This document shows, piece by piece, positions 44,678 to 55,449 of a stretch of 64,000 nucleotides of DNA. The stretch spans positions 124,001 through 188,000 of the forward strand of contig BLYE01000160.1 of NCBI GenBank assembly GCA_016586335.1, written 5' to 3'. Origin of the DNA: Nitzschia putrida (taxonomy: Eukaryota; Bacillariophyta; Bacillariophyceae; Bacillariales; Bacillariaceae). A program made the position numbers and the translations under genes. Under the pieces are notes generated by a model. It was not told the origin of the DNA. It did no database searches and was given only the letters and a program-made list of their open reading frames with translations. Position 1 is the stretch's first letter, and every line of letters starts with the position of its first letter.

Positions 44678-45017
44678 CCTGCCAGCCTCACGCCTCTCCC
44701 AAGTCGTGTTGTTCTTCTTGGGAAAAGATGCGAGATGTGCACTCCCTTTTTTCACTGTTCGTAGTCCGTAGGTGCTGCCAACTACCGGTACGTTTCGTAC
44801 TCCCGAGTTCGTTCTGGATCCTCGCGAGGCTTCTGCGTGTTCCGCAGTCCATCGAGTCCACTCGTGGTCATTGAGGTCATCGCGGTCCAAGCAGTCAACG
44901 GTCCTGAAGATCGGACCTCCTACAGACGCTCGGCACCCGCGCAGGCGAAGATCTTGGGCAATCCGATCCAGGAAGATCAGCCGCGTGCTGCTACAATCCA
45001 CACTCCATCGGTTGACC
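44678..45017. promoter_or_regulatory. Shared region between divergent VPS35 and ATP synthase b genes
   Basis: These 340 bases separate the two start codons and must carry both promoters and leaders. The minus-strand frame stays open upstream of the VPS35 ATG but has no family character. No specific motif was assigned. Confidence 0.5.
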
Positions 45018-46327
45018 ATGTTGCGAGCCACTACCTCCTCCTTGGCCAAGCGGGCCGTTCAAAGAACACATGTAGGGTACGTTCTGTAGTCCTCCTCCCC
45101 TGTCTTGCATTCATGCACACAACATGCTTTCGTCCTCGGATGCTCCACCATGGCCACGGCCTCCACCACCCTTGAAGATCGCTGATGGCCAAGATCGCCG
45201 CGTAGATTCCCTACCAGCGATCCTGTAGGTCTGGCCCACTGTGCGTTCTTCGACTTGCGCCGATGCCAACTACTCGTAGTGTTTGCTGCACGTGTGGAAG
45301 TGGTTGTGGTTGTGACTGTGGATATGTTGTCATGTTGTTTGTAGATGTTGCAAATGGTTACCGTTATCACTGTCATCCTCTAGAGTGGTTACTACCTGTG
45401 CTTGTCTCTTTTTCCTTGTTGCGCAATTATTTCTAACATTGCGTTTGGTTTGGTTTCCCTTGTTTTTCCCAATCTTGACGTTGATGCAACAGCGCCTTGG
45501 CTCCTTCGGCTAACTTCCACTACTCGGCTCGCCGGGAAGAGGAGGCCAAGACTTCCTCCGAAGTCGCCGAGAGTGAGGGTTTCATGGGAACTGGACTTTC
45601 TCACCTCTACGCCATCCCCGTAGGAATCTGCGCTGCCGTTCCTCTCTTGGAGTTCCAATGGTTCCGACCTAACGAGGAAATGTTGTTGGCTTCCACCTTT
45701 GTTGCCTTCTGCGTTATTGCCTACACCAAGGGAGGAAACGCCATTGCCAACGTCTTCAAGGAAGAGGCCAACTCCCTCCTCAAGCTCCAAAACGAGGCTG
45801 AGGATGCCGTCATCAAGAAGATGGAGGAGAACGTCGAATACATGAAGTTGACCGAGAACATCGTCTCCGACTACCAAGACGCCTTGAAGCTCACCCAAGA
45901 GTCGTACGACAAGCTCAACGCCGCCGGAAAGATCAAGCCCCAACACGACCTTAAGGCCCAAGTTGAGAAGATCTTGTCCATGATCGCTGTTGAGGAGGCC
46001 GCTTCCTACGAGAAGGCCAAGACCGCCATGATGGCCGAGGCCACCGAGTCTGTTACCCAACAGTTCTTGACCGACGACTCCCTCAAGGCCGCTGCCCTCA
46101 CCTCCGCTCTTTCCAAGATCGCCGGAAAGTCCTCTGGAACCGACCCCGTCCAAGGAGCCTTTGTCAAGTTCTTCCAAGACAAGGCTGCTGCCGCCAAGTC
46201 CATCGATGAGGCTGCTGAGCTTGCCGCATCTCGCGCCACCATGGTTGCCAAGATGAACGCTGTTGCCGAGAACGAGGGATTCTACTTCCGCCTCGGATCG
46301 GATGGAAAACCCAAGATGGTCGCTTAG
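45018..46327 (+). CDS. Mitochondrial F1Fo ATP synthase subunit b
   Basis: Exons are 45018-45076 and 45493-46327, joined by a 416-nt intron (GTACGT..AACAG, phase 2), giving 297 residues. The first exon encodes an Arg/Ser/Leu-rich mitochondrial presequence (MLRATTSSLAKRAVQR) that continues into the second exon up to about FHYSAR. Two hydrophobic stretches follow (HLYAIPVGICAAVPLLEF and LLASTFVAFCVIAY), then a long Ala/Glu/Lys helix as expected for the b-type peripheral stalk, ending near the C terminus at GFYFRLGSDGK. The codons are strongly biased to C-ending ones compared with neighbours, suggesting high expression. Subunit identity rests on architecture and hydrophobic pattern, as this subunit diverges quickly. 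Confidence 0.78.
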
Positions 46328-47159
46328 ACTAATCCTGCTATTACGAGTGGTAGATAGTAGTTCGTACGATACTCGCGACTCTCTCTATTATCATATCTAT
46401 CTACTGTAGACTGTAGGTACCGTACACGAGTACTCTTGGCCTATCATATTGTGGTGGTTACGTTGGGGTAGCCAACGGCGAGGTGAACTACAATCTGCAA
46501 TGGCTTTCCAAGGTTTCACTTCTGCGGCTCTCCTCATTCCTCCATAGCTCCACAGTCCATAATAGCCACCGCATGCATTGCGTCGGAGGAGAATCTCAAC
46601 AAGATCGAGCTCGCAACTAATGTAAGGTATGGATACTCCTTCTATGGTATAGTTTATATCATGTGAAATACCTCTAATCGTAGTTTCGCTCCCTTGCCAG
46701 CGCACTTTCGCCATAGTACCATAAACAAACACAAATAAAAGCCGGTATGCATCCATAAACAAAACCGAACGAGTCATCCATCGCATCGGAAATTCTCACT
46801 ATCTCTTCTTAGTCGGAGTCGACAATGCATCCCAGCTGCCACCAAAGATCGTCGCGTCGGGACTGCATGTCGCAGGGCATGAAGGATTCTACAGCAACGT
46901 AGATCTAAATTTTTCGTATGTACCCGCCAGCATTTCTCAGTTCAAACTATGTGCAATCCACCGAGCGCCTTAACTCGGCGCCTCATCTATCCGACCTGGT
47001 TCGGAACAAGCTCTTCACAAGGTCCATTCTTCCCAATGGTGGTGAGCAGGGTGAGTTTCACACCATTAGGGCCACTCATTCAACGTTTTTCCACCTTGCC
47101 AGGATCTTCATAAATTCTCGTTGTAGAGCAGTGATATCATCGGCACGTTTTGGTTGAAA
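46328..47159. other. Intergenic, no convincing gene
   Basis: This region holds the 3' end of the ATP synthase gene and the upstream region of the first GH99-like gene. A minus-strand frame at 46397-46786 (129 codons) has an ATG but no recognisable features and is treated as doubtful. Confidence 0.4.
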
Positions 47160-49376
47160 ATGACTTCGTCTTCTAGCTCTGCTGCCACGACGTGGTTTCC
47201 CTTTCCCAACACTCTTCCCAAGCCTCAGCCTCCTTCCAGAATGGCCACCGAAGAATCGATTGAGGTGCCAATGGAGCCGTCCTCCAATGGAAATGGTGCT
47301 ATCAATATGACTGGCAATGTCAATACCAACGTCAACAAGAACAGCAAGGGCTTTCGAGGCTTTGTTCCCTACGACCTGGAAAGTGTGTGGGGCGAGAAAG
47401 AACGCAAGGACTTTCGTTCCTCGACGACCATGTCGCCTTCCGACTGCATGTCCTCCGATGGCGACAACGACAACGACAACGACAGTAGTAGTGACGACTT
47501 TTCCGGTCGCATCTACGAGAAACTCGAGTATGTCACCCAAGATCGTCGCAAGAAGCGCATGTTGATTCTGGCCGTCACGCTGGGATTGTTGATCCTCACC
47601 GTGTCGGTCGGAGTGCACCTCATTCAAACAGCTTCCTCGCATCGTACCAGCACCTCCTCGGCCACATCCTCCTCCTATCAGGCCCAATCTCCCGTGGTCA
47701 ATGGGACGGCACTGCCGACATCGGCCCCTGTGGAATCTAGATTGTCCTTCACTGCACCTCCTTCCAGTTCCCCTACCACCGGCGGCGACCCGTCACCGGT
47801 TTCCTTTCCGACGGCCAGTCCAACCAACGGTCCGACAGCATCTCCCGTCCAATCCCCTGTACAGTCTCCCACGGCGGCCCCTGTGCAGTCACCCACATCG
47901 GCTCCTGTCCAAGCCCCTACTTCGGCTCCTGTTCCACCCCCGACGGCGGCTCCAGTTGCTCCAGTTGCCCCCCAAGGACCCACCAGCCAACCGACGGTGC
48001 ATCCCACTTCTACCATCTCCTTTGACTATCCCACCACCGTGGTGATTGCATCCAACAAGTACCTTGCTCAAGGTCAAGTCGTCTCCAGTCCCTCGGGGGA
48101 ATATCAAGTCACTCTCACTTCTTCCGGCAGGTTCCTCTTGCAGGATGCTTCTGCCAACACAATTTGGGATGCTGGAATTTCGGGTGGATACCGTGTATAT
48201 ATGCAATCGGACGGAAACATGATTGTTCGTACTTCCAGTAACAAAGCCCTTTGGACCAGTAAAACATCTGGACAACGAGGTGCTCAATTGATTGTGGATG
48301 ATGGTGGTCAGGTGGCTCTCTACAAGGGAGGTACCGCCATTTGGGTGAGTGGTATTCCTCGTGGAACCTATCAAGGGCCACCCAATGCTGATTTGGAGTT
48401 TCCCATTCGTGGAATTTTTTACTACCCATGGTACGTCGTTTCGATGATACAGTCGTGTTGCTTTTTGTGTGTGGGGGTTGCGTGTAGTGCACAGGACTCA
48501 TACAGATTGTCATGCTTTGTCCTATAGGTATCCAGAGACTTGGACAGTCAATGGACAAACAGCACATTACATTCCTGATATGGGACAGTACAGTAGCTCG
48601 GACCGAGAAGTTGCCGAAAACCACGTGGATGCCTTGGATTATGCCAATATTGATGTTGCTATTGCTTCCTGGTGGGGAGAAGGAACCAATTTGGACCGGG
48701 CTCGTATCTCCCTTCTTTTGGAATCCACTGTCAATATGAATTCAAATCTCAAGTGGACTGTATACCACGAGGAAGAACGAACGGGCAAGCCCTCTGTGGA
48801 TGAGCTTCGAGAACATTTGGATTATTTGAAAGAATGGTTTGCTTGGCATCCGGCTTGGGCTCACATTGATGGTCGCCCTGTTATTTTTGTATATAATGCT
48901 GGTGGCTGTGATGTCGTGAATCGGTGGATGGAAGCTAGCAACGGTGAGTGGTATGTGGTCCTCAAGGTCTTTTCTAATTTCGATGATTGTGCCACACAGC
49001 CGGATGATTGGGTAAGTCACCAAAAATGCAACTTTGTCGATCCAAGTCAACTGCTTCTTTGCTAAAGTTTGTTGTTTTGCAGCATCAATACGGTGTCAAT
49101 GGGGGAAATCCTTTGGAATATGATGGGTATGCCTATTCGATTGCTCCTGGATTTTGGCGAGCTGATGAGGAGGAACCTTCGACGCCCCGCGTAAGTCAAA
49201 GTAAATGGTGTACAAATGTGGAGAGTATGGCCAACAGCCATCAACCATGGCAAACAATTGTCTCTTTTAATGAAGCTGGGGAAGGAACGCTAGTTGAGTC
49301 TTCTCCCTCTTGGGCAAGTGAATCTGGGTACGGTAAATATCTGGACTGTTTGCATGACTATCCCACGGTCCGGTGA
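47160..49376 (+). CDS. Membrane-anchored bulb-lectin plus GH99-like glycosidase-type protein, copy 1
   Basis: Exons are 47160-48430, 48528-49011 and 49083-49376 (introns 97 and 71 nt), giving 682 residues. Order: an acidic Asn/Asp-rich cytosolic part, one transmembrane segment near residues 137-157 (MLILAVTLGLLILTVSVGV), a Pro/Thr/Ser-rich stalk with repeated PTAAPVQSPT-type units, a bulb-type (B_lectin) domain (YRVYMQSDGNMIV, LIVDDGGQVALY), and a GH99/GH71-like barrel starting GIFYYPWYPETW and including LDYANIDVAIASWW and the conserved SFNEAGEGT. GH99 enzymes cleave mannose linkages in N-glycans, and the SFNE..EGT motif matches them. A type II surface or Golgi glycan-active protein is inferred. 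Paralogous to the minus-strand gene at 53772-55449. Confidence 0.82.
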
Positions 49377-49774
49377 GAATAGGTCTCGACGACTGGACTG
49401 GACTGGACTGGACCTGCAACTACTACAACGAATATCATGTTGTTCATTAGCTACACTATAATTTATAACTCTACTTTTCAAAGATATCGGCAACGGCCAC
49501 TCCGTTGGATAGTATCGATTTGGCGTTGGTTGACACATGTTACAACCAACAGCCTTTTCAGTCACAGTATGTAACGACTACGTACTATTTTCGATTGGAA
49601 ATTGGAATGGCAGGACTGCCACACATGCTTTCGCCTTTGACCGGCTCATCCATCTCTTACCCAGCCGATAACCTGTTTCCAGTCGCATTCCAATCACGAA
49701 AGGTGGTCGATCGTCGACCCACGTGACACGACCATGACCACTGCCCATGTTGCAGGCCCACTCGAAGTAAAAGA
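49377..49774. other. Intergenic with short tandem repeat
   Basis: These 398 bases include a (GGACT)n tract of about four units near 49392-49413. Otherwise nothing was recognised; the region precedes the flavoprotein gene. Confidence 0.5.
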
Positions 49775-51193
49775 ATGTTCCTTTCCAGACGAAGGAGTTT
49801 ACCCGTGTGGATGTCATGGTTACGGCTTTTCTCTACCCATAGCAATGCCACTACAGCACTCCAAACATCCTTAGCAGCTGGAGTTTCTCGAATTGCGGTG
49901 ATTGGCGGAGGTGCCTCTGGAATTTTTGCCTCGATAGCTGCCTCCTCACATGAACATGTTCAGGTTTCTGTCTTGGAAGCAACGTCTACGACGTTGAGAA
50001 AAGTGAAAATATCCGGAGGTGGTCGTTGTAATGTTCTACATGACACATCCAAAAGTGTTCCGACCCTCTTGTCGGGGTACCCTAGAGGGAATCGGGAGTT
50101 GAAGGGTTTGTTCTATAGACGTTTCACTCCTACCATGGCTCGAGAATGGTTTGAACAACAAGGTGTTCATCTCAAAACCGAGTCAGATGGAAGAATGTTC
50201 CCCACAACAGATTCTTCTCAAACTATCATTGATACTCTATTGAACGCTGCCCACCGTCAAGGAGTAGATATTCAATGCAAACAAAAAGTGACAGCCATTG
50301 AACACACCAACCATGAAACCTTTGAGGTGCAGTTCCACGATGGGTCCTCACAAGCTTTTCAAGCCATTATTATGGCAACAGGATCTGCACCGGCAGGTTA
50401 TGCGCTAGCTCAATCACTGGGTCAACCTTTGGTATCCCCTGTTCCGTCCCTCTTTACTCTGAATGCCAAACAAGCTATTGCTCCCGGTGGAGTCCTTCAC
50501 GAATTGGCCGGTGTCTCCGTCCCCCATGCCCGTGTGTCTCTCCAAAAACTCTCCCAAGAGGGACCTCTTTTGATTAGTCATCACGGTGTCACTGGCCCTG
50601 CTGTATTAAAACTCTCGGCCTTTGCGGCTCGTGAATTCCATACACAAAATTATCAACAAACGGTGCACATTTGTTGGGACGTTGCACTTGGCAAGAACGA
50701 AGAACAAGTCTTTCAAGAACTCTGGAAGCAGACAACGCAGCATCCCAAACGGACCATTTCTAGTGGTTGTCCATTGCCTCAAGCATCTATACCTCGTCGT
50801 TTATGGGCTTCTTTGGTTCGCATGTGCGAGCTGACCGAAGCACAGGAAAATGGAAGTGATACCAGCACTCCCATGGTATGGCGACAAGCCCCGAAAAAGA
50901 ATGTGCGTCGATTGGCGCAACTGCTTGTACGATGTCCACTGGAAGTGACAGGAAAGGGTACCTTCAAGGATGAGTTTGTGACAGCGGGAGGTGTCTCTCT
51001 CAAGGGAATTCACATGCCAACTATGGAATCGATCCACCGACCCGGTCTCTTTTTTTGCGGGGAATTGATAGATGTGGACGGTATTACGGGGGGATACAAC
51101 TTTATGAATTGTTGGAGCACGGGGTATGTTGCCGGCAATGCGGCAGCAGACTATTGTACAACCAGTACCGACAACAGTGATACCCACAAGTGA
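49775..51193 (+). CDS. BaiN/HI0933-type flavoprotein (NAD(P)/FAD-dependent oxidoreductase)
   Basis: The intronless 472-residue protein begins with a short Arg/Ser-rich presequence (MFLSRRRSLPVW..FSTHS), which suggests organelle import. The FAD-binding Rossmann motif IAVIGGGASGIFA follows, then KVKISGGGRCNV, a signature of the HI0933/YhiN family, and MATGSAPAGYALA. The C terminus has the second FAD-contact motif (FFCGELIDVDGITGGYNFMNCWSTG). Bacterial homologues include BaiN, but the physiological substrate of the eukaryotic members is unknown to me. It lies between the two inverted GH99-like paralogues with no obvious functional link. Confidence 0.9.
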   Translation: MFLSRRRSLPVWMSWLRLFSTHSNATTALQTSLAAGVSRIAVIGGGASGIFASIAASSHEHVQVSVLEATSTTLRKVKISGGGRCNVLHDTSKSVPTLLSGYPRGNRELKGLFYRRFTPTMAREWFEQQGVHLKTESDGRMFPTTDSSQTIIDTLLNAAHRQGVDIQCKQKVTAIEHTNHETFEVQFHDGSSQAFQAIIMATGSAPAGYALAQSLGQPLVSPVPSLFTLNAKQAIAPGGVLHELAGVSVPHARVSLQKLSQEGPLLISHHGVTGPAVLKLSAFAAREFHTQNYQQTVHICWDVALGKNEEQVFQELWKQTTQHPKRTISSGCPLPQASIPRRLWASLVRMCELTEAQENGSDTSTPMVWRQAPKKNVRRLAQLLVRCPLEVTGKGTFKDEFVTAGGVSLKGIHMPTMESIHRPGLFFCGELIDVDGITGGYNFMNCWSTGYVAGNAAADYCTTSTDNSDTHK

Positions 51194-51527
51194 TTCTAAT
51201 ACTACCGATAATATTATTCTTGTAGAGGAAAATGTCTTGTGTGTTGTCTAAGTAGTAAATAGTATGCAACCCCACGGATCATTCATTGGAGGAATTGGTT
51301 CTAGAAGTAGTATCGCCAAAGAATGATATCGCATGGGTCCATCTCGTTGCAGGGTCTTTGTCCAAATCAAGTGCTAGCCCAGGGACCCACAATCGTCCCC
51401 GAGTAGTAGAAACACCAAGGGCGAGATGAGGCGGTATCTCTACCCTGGTTTCTGGGAAGTAGGTGTCGCAATAGTGTAGTTGTAGTCGCAGTCGCAGTTG
51501 TAGACGCAGTGGTGTGAACTCTTAGGT
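51194..51527. other. Intergenic between convergent genes
   Basis: These 334 bases separate the stop codons of two convergent genes. No features were recognised. Confidence 0.5.
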
Positions 51528-52823
51528 TCATTTGGGAGAAGAGGAAGATGGCTTTTTTGTGCTTTGCCGTCTGGTGGGCTTGGAGGGCGCAGTAGTGGAA
51601 GACGAGGATGTAACAGAGCGCAGACCGAGCATCAAAAGAGCACCACTGGCAGCTGCCGAAGAGAAAAAGACACGTTGGTCCACCCGAGGCATGTTGGAGG
51701 GCATCCGGGGCAAGTCTTGGGGAGAGATAACACCAGCGTAAACTCCCACCATACCAGCCCCCACGGAAACGACACCCAAACCTAGGGAAGCGCGAAGGAC
51801 AAAGGTGGCACCTCGTGTGACAGCCTGACCCGCTTGGCCGACAGTGAGTCCGACCATCCAATTAGCATAGGACATGGCAGTCTCCCACATGGCATCCATA
51901 ATAACTTCACGGTTGAGAGCAGGATCCTCTTCGTCGTCCTCGTCTTCTTCTTCAAACAAAATTTCTCGTTCACGAGGAGCATCCACAACATCATCATCGT
52001 CTTCTCCAAGTCCACTCGCCGTAGTATCGTTGGAGGACGCTGGCAGTTCCAGTCTTCGCGGGACACGACGGGGTGTATTGGCACCACCACCACTACTAGC
52101 ACCACTAGCAGAAGTAATGGCACGAGCACTCGACGACACTCCACGATGAGCGGCAACCACCTCACTGGCATTTTCTTCCGCCAAGCCTTGATCTCCCAAG
52201 ATGAATCTCATAACGCCAGGACCCAAAAAGTGGCCCAAACCAGGGCGTTGCAGCACTTCTCGCTGTCGGGGCAACAACCGGCGGATGTGTGCATCTCGCA
52301 CAGCTTCGGGAATGCCTGGGAAATATAGGGCAAAGTGTTGATATTCATCGAAAACGTTGCCCGTAGTCATCATTTCATGAAAGGACTCATTCACCAGTCG
52401 TTGGTAGATAGAATCAGGGAGGAAATGGCCGAATCCTCGACCAGTAATGCCTTCCTGGTACTGCATTTGGAGGAACTGGAGCACTCGGACGAAAAAGGCG
52501 GCCCACAAAAACAAGACAATGGCCATGCCCACAAGTACAGGCATGGGAATCACATACACGACCAAGAGACCTAGAGCTCCTGTAGAGACAGCTCCAAGTT
52601 GAACAATCTGTTGTTGCAAAGCTTGTTGTTCTTGGTTCAGATTTCTGGCAGGGGCAACAGCGACCATATTGACGTTGGCAGGTGGTGTCGGTTGTTGTTG
52701 TGGCTGCGAGGCAGTCCCCGTTGCCACTGTCGAAGCACAAGTAGCTTCGTCTACGGAAGGAGAGGATGCAACATCCTTGATGAATCGACCTTCTTGGCCT
52801 GGACCATTCCTGTCGTCTTCCAT
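51528..52823 (-). CDS. Multi-pass membrane protein, unknown function
   Basis: The 431-residue protein has a Gln/Pro-rich N terminus and a hydrophobic hairpin at about residues 76-116 (GALGLLVVYVIPMPVLVGMAI, then FLWAAFFV). A conserved-looking middle follows (GFGHFLPDSIYQRLVNESF and FLGPGVMRFILGDQG), then a long acidic region (DEDDEEDP). Two further hydrophobic segments lie near residues 350-375 and 388-404, and the tail is Ser/Lys-rich. No named domain is recognised. The ATG at 52823 is the first in frame. Endomembrane or mitochondrial location cannot be decided. Confidence 0.68.
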   Translation of the reverse strand: MEDDRNGPGQEGRFIKDVASSPSVDEATCASTVATGTASQPQQQPTPPANVNMVAVAPARNLNQEQQALQQQIVQLGAVSTGALGLLVVYVIPMPVLVGMAIVLFLWAAFFVRVLQFLQMQYQEGITGRGFGHFLPDSIYQRLVNESFHEMMTTGNVFDEYQHFALYFPGIPEAVRDAHIRRLLPRQREVLQRPGLGHFLGPGVMRFILGDQGLAEENASEVVAAHRGVSSSARAITSASGASSGGGANTPRRVPRRLELPASSNDTTASGLGEDDDDVVDAPREREILFEEEDEDDEEDPALNREVIMDAMWETAMSYANWMVGLTVGQAGQAVTRGATFVLRASLGLGVVSVGAGMVGVYAGVISPQDLPRMPSNMPRVDQRVFFSSAAASGALLMLGLRSVTSSSSTTAPSKPTRRQSTKKPSSSSPK

Positions 52824-53771
52824 TGTACCCGATGCAATGGTGGTAGTGTTTGTGTTCTTGGTAAGGAGCGAAATGATTGTAGTCGTAGCCTTGGGTATCT
52901 TGTGTTGGGGTTTTGTTGGTTGGTAGTACGCTTGTTGTGCTACAACTCTATTGTAGTTGGAATATTGTGTTGTTGACCAACTCTCTTTCCACCTTCAAAA
53001 GCCACTCGTGCCAGAAGAAACAAAAAGAGTCTGGAACACGAAAGATACTTGGTCTTCTTGATCCCGAGAGCGAAATCAACAAGAAGTGCTACTGCTGCTG
53101 CTGTCCTGCAAACCGGCCACGTCTTTCTCTCTCTCTCGTTCTCCACTTTCTTCTCGTCGTCGGTCGGCCGGCACGGAGAACCGTGGGAATGACCTTCTTG
53201 GGGCGTGACCAACGTGCGCCAGCACGCTACGCAAATTACGTAGAAATTCTACTGGACGTGCACTGGCCTATTTCGCTCCTGAAGACCGTTGTCACAAAGC
53301 GAAACCTTTAATTTTCATCACTCAACGAACGGTATTGGATGTATGTAATGCTATACCATTCTCATGTCGATGTGGATGGTAGGATTTATCATGTCTATAG
53401 GTTGGTGGACTTTGAATGATGTGGTGAAAAAAGCATTCTTCTTGTCCTCCATTGGGACAAGGTCCTCGGATGGGACAAGGATTGCATATTTCTTGAGAAC
53501 TGTTGTTGTCACTACTTTGATCGCATGTAATATCGTTGTTTGTTCGTTAGTATTAGCAATTTACAAAAATGTGCTATCCATCATCATTCAGTATTCCACC
53601 TATAGATGCCTGCTCCGTACCATGAGGTTTGTAATAGGCACCGTGGAAGTTGGTAGTAGTAGCGGTAACTCCAAACAGAAAGGGCTTGTCCATTCCAAGA
53701 GTTGTAGCTGTAGTTGTAGTTGTAGTTGTAGTGGTACCAGGTAGTGGTATTTGGTATTCCTTCGTCGCCTC
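52824..53771. other. Intergenic, with a hexamer repeat near its end
   Basis: These 948 bases lie upstream of the membrane-protein gene and downstream of GH99-like copy 2. Short unsupported frames only. A (GTTGTA)n-type tract runs near 53701-53732. Confidence 0.45.
53701..53732. repeat. Hexameric tandem repeat, GTTGTA-like
   Basis: About five units of GTTGTA, the first imperfect (GTTGTAGCTGTA). The tract is downstream of the minus-strand GH99-like gene. Confidence 0.8.
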
Positions 53772-55449
53772 CTACCGAACCGTGGGATACCGATGCAAAC
53801 AGTCCAAGTATTCGCCGTATCCTGATTCTGTAGACCAATGAGGAGAGTTCTCAATGTTCGTTCCTTCCCCGGCTTCATTGAAGGAAATGATCATGTGCCA
53901 AGGTTCATTGCTTTGAGCCATGGCTTGACTGTTGGCGCACCAAGTTTCAGGGTCCACCCGAGGAGTGCGGGGTTCCTCTTCGTCGGCTCTCCAAAACCCG
54001 GGGGACATGGAATACGAATATCCGTCGTACTCGAGTGGATTTCCACTGTTTACACCATATTGGTGCTGTTATTATGGTAGGAGCACAAAAAGGAGGGTGA
54101 GAAACAATCAGAGGAGCATGATGGAGCACCATACACATCACAACGCAACGCAGCGCAACACGTACCCATCCGTCAGGTTGAACAGCACAAGAGCGGAAAC
54201 CGGGAATGATCTTGAGGACCACATACCACTCTCCCTGACTCGCCTCCATCCATCGCTTCGCCACACCGCAACCATTGCTGTTGTAAACAAAAATGACAGG
54301 TTTCCCGTCCATATGAGCCCAAGCTGGGTGCCAAGCGAACCATTTCTTGAGATAGTCCAAATCTTGCCGAAGCGATTCTACCGTGGGTTGCTCGTCTCGT
54401 TCATCTTCATGATACACCGACCATTTCACAGACGATCCCAACTCCAAAGTTGTGTCCATCAGAAGCATGATGCGAGCACGGTCCAAGTTGGTATCGGGGC
54501 CCCACCACGAAGCTATACTTAGATCAATGTTGGCATAGTCAAGAGCGTCGACATGGGCCTCGACAACAACAGGATCAGAACTGGTGTAATAACCTAGATC
54601 AGATTCGTAGTGAGCATACTTTCCATTGACGGTCCAAGTATCTGGGAACCTATTCATGTACGTAGCAACACAAGTGAAGCAAAACGATAAGACGGCAGGG
54701 TGAAAAGAATGGTAGGAGCCAGCTGCAAGGGTTGCTTACCATGGATAGTAAAAGATGCCTCTTGTTGGTACCGGCAAGTCATAGGAGGACGGACCCAAAT
54801 ATGTTCCCCTAGGGATCCCTCCAACCCACACTTGTTGTGATGTGACATTGGAAACCGCACTTGTAGCAACATCTGACGATGATGGATTCCACCAAAGCGC
54901 TAGCTGCCCACCATCGTCCACCGTTAGGACAGAATTGCGATGCCCATGGGTCTTGGTTGTCCACAGAGCATCCTGATCCTTGTCTCGGACCACCAAATTG
55001 CCATCCGATTGCAAATGTACGCGAACTCCTTGGGATGTACCAGCCGACCAGAGTTGTTCGTCGGACCAAGCGTTGGCCAAGACAAAGTCTCCTGTAGACA
55101 GCAAGGAAACAAAAAAGTTACCAGAAGGAGAGTATACCTTTTGTCCAACCTTCAAGTGTTTCCTGGATGTCAAAACAGTTGCATGAGGGTAATCCGATGG
55201 GATGATAAAGTCGACCACTGGGGCTGTCGTGGGGGACGCCCCTCCATCGTTGGATCGTCCGATGTTATCTTGATGGTTTCGCGAGATGACTCCTTGAATC
55301 ACCAAATAAAGAACAAAGAGGAGACCTCCAATAAATACCAAGAGAAATCGAAAGAGTGCCTGTTTGGAAGATTTGGAGAGGGAAAGTCCAGAATGTCCAT
55401 TAGAGTTCTCTGACGCGGGGCATGGTTCTGCAGTAGTTGCCGAATGCAT
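53772..55449 (-). CDS. Membrane-anchored bulb-lectin plus GH99-like protein, copy 2
   Basis: Exons are 55449-54740, 54649-54166 and 54065-53772 (introns 90 and 100 nt), giving 495 residues. The gene repeats the design of the plus-strand paralogue: cytosolic stub, one transmembrane segment (LLVFIGGLLFVLYLVIQGV), short stalk, bulb-lectin domain (VHLQSDGNLVVRD, LTVDDGGQLALW), and GH99-like barrel (GIFYYPWFPDTW, ALDYANIDLSIASWW, SFNEAGEGT). Exons 2 and 3 are exactly as long as in copy 1 (484 and 294 bases) and the introns sit at the same codons, proving common ancestry. The long PT-rich stalk of copy 1 is absent here. The first in-frame ATG is 55449. Confidence 0.82.

Noticed and set aside
43409..44764. 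Long plus-strand frame (about 450 codons), Leu/Arg-rich, opposite VPS35
   Set aside because: It is the antisense of the CAA/CAG-rich Gln-coding region; repetitive codons keep the opposite strand open. VPS35 on the minus strand has real homology.
46397..46786. 129-codon minus-strand frame
   Set aside because: It has an ATG but no recognisable domain or composition of a real protein. Kept only as a doubtful frame in the intergenic entry.
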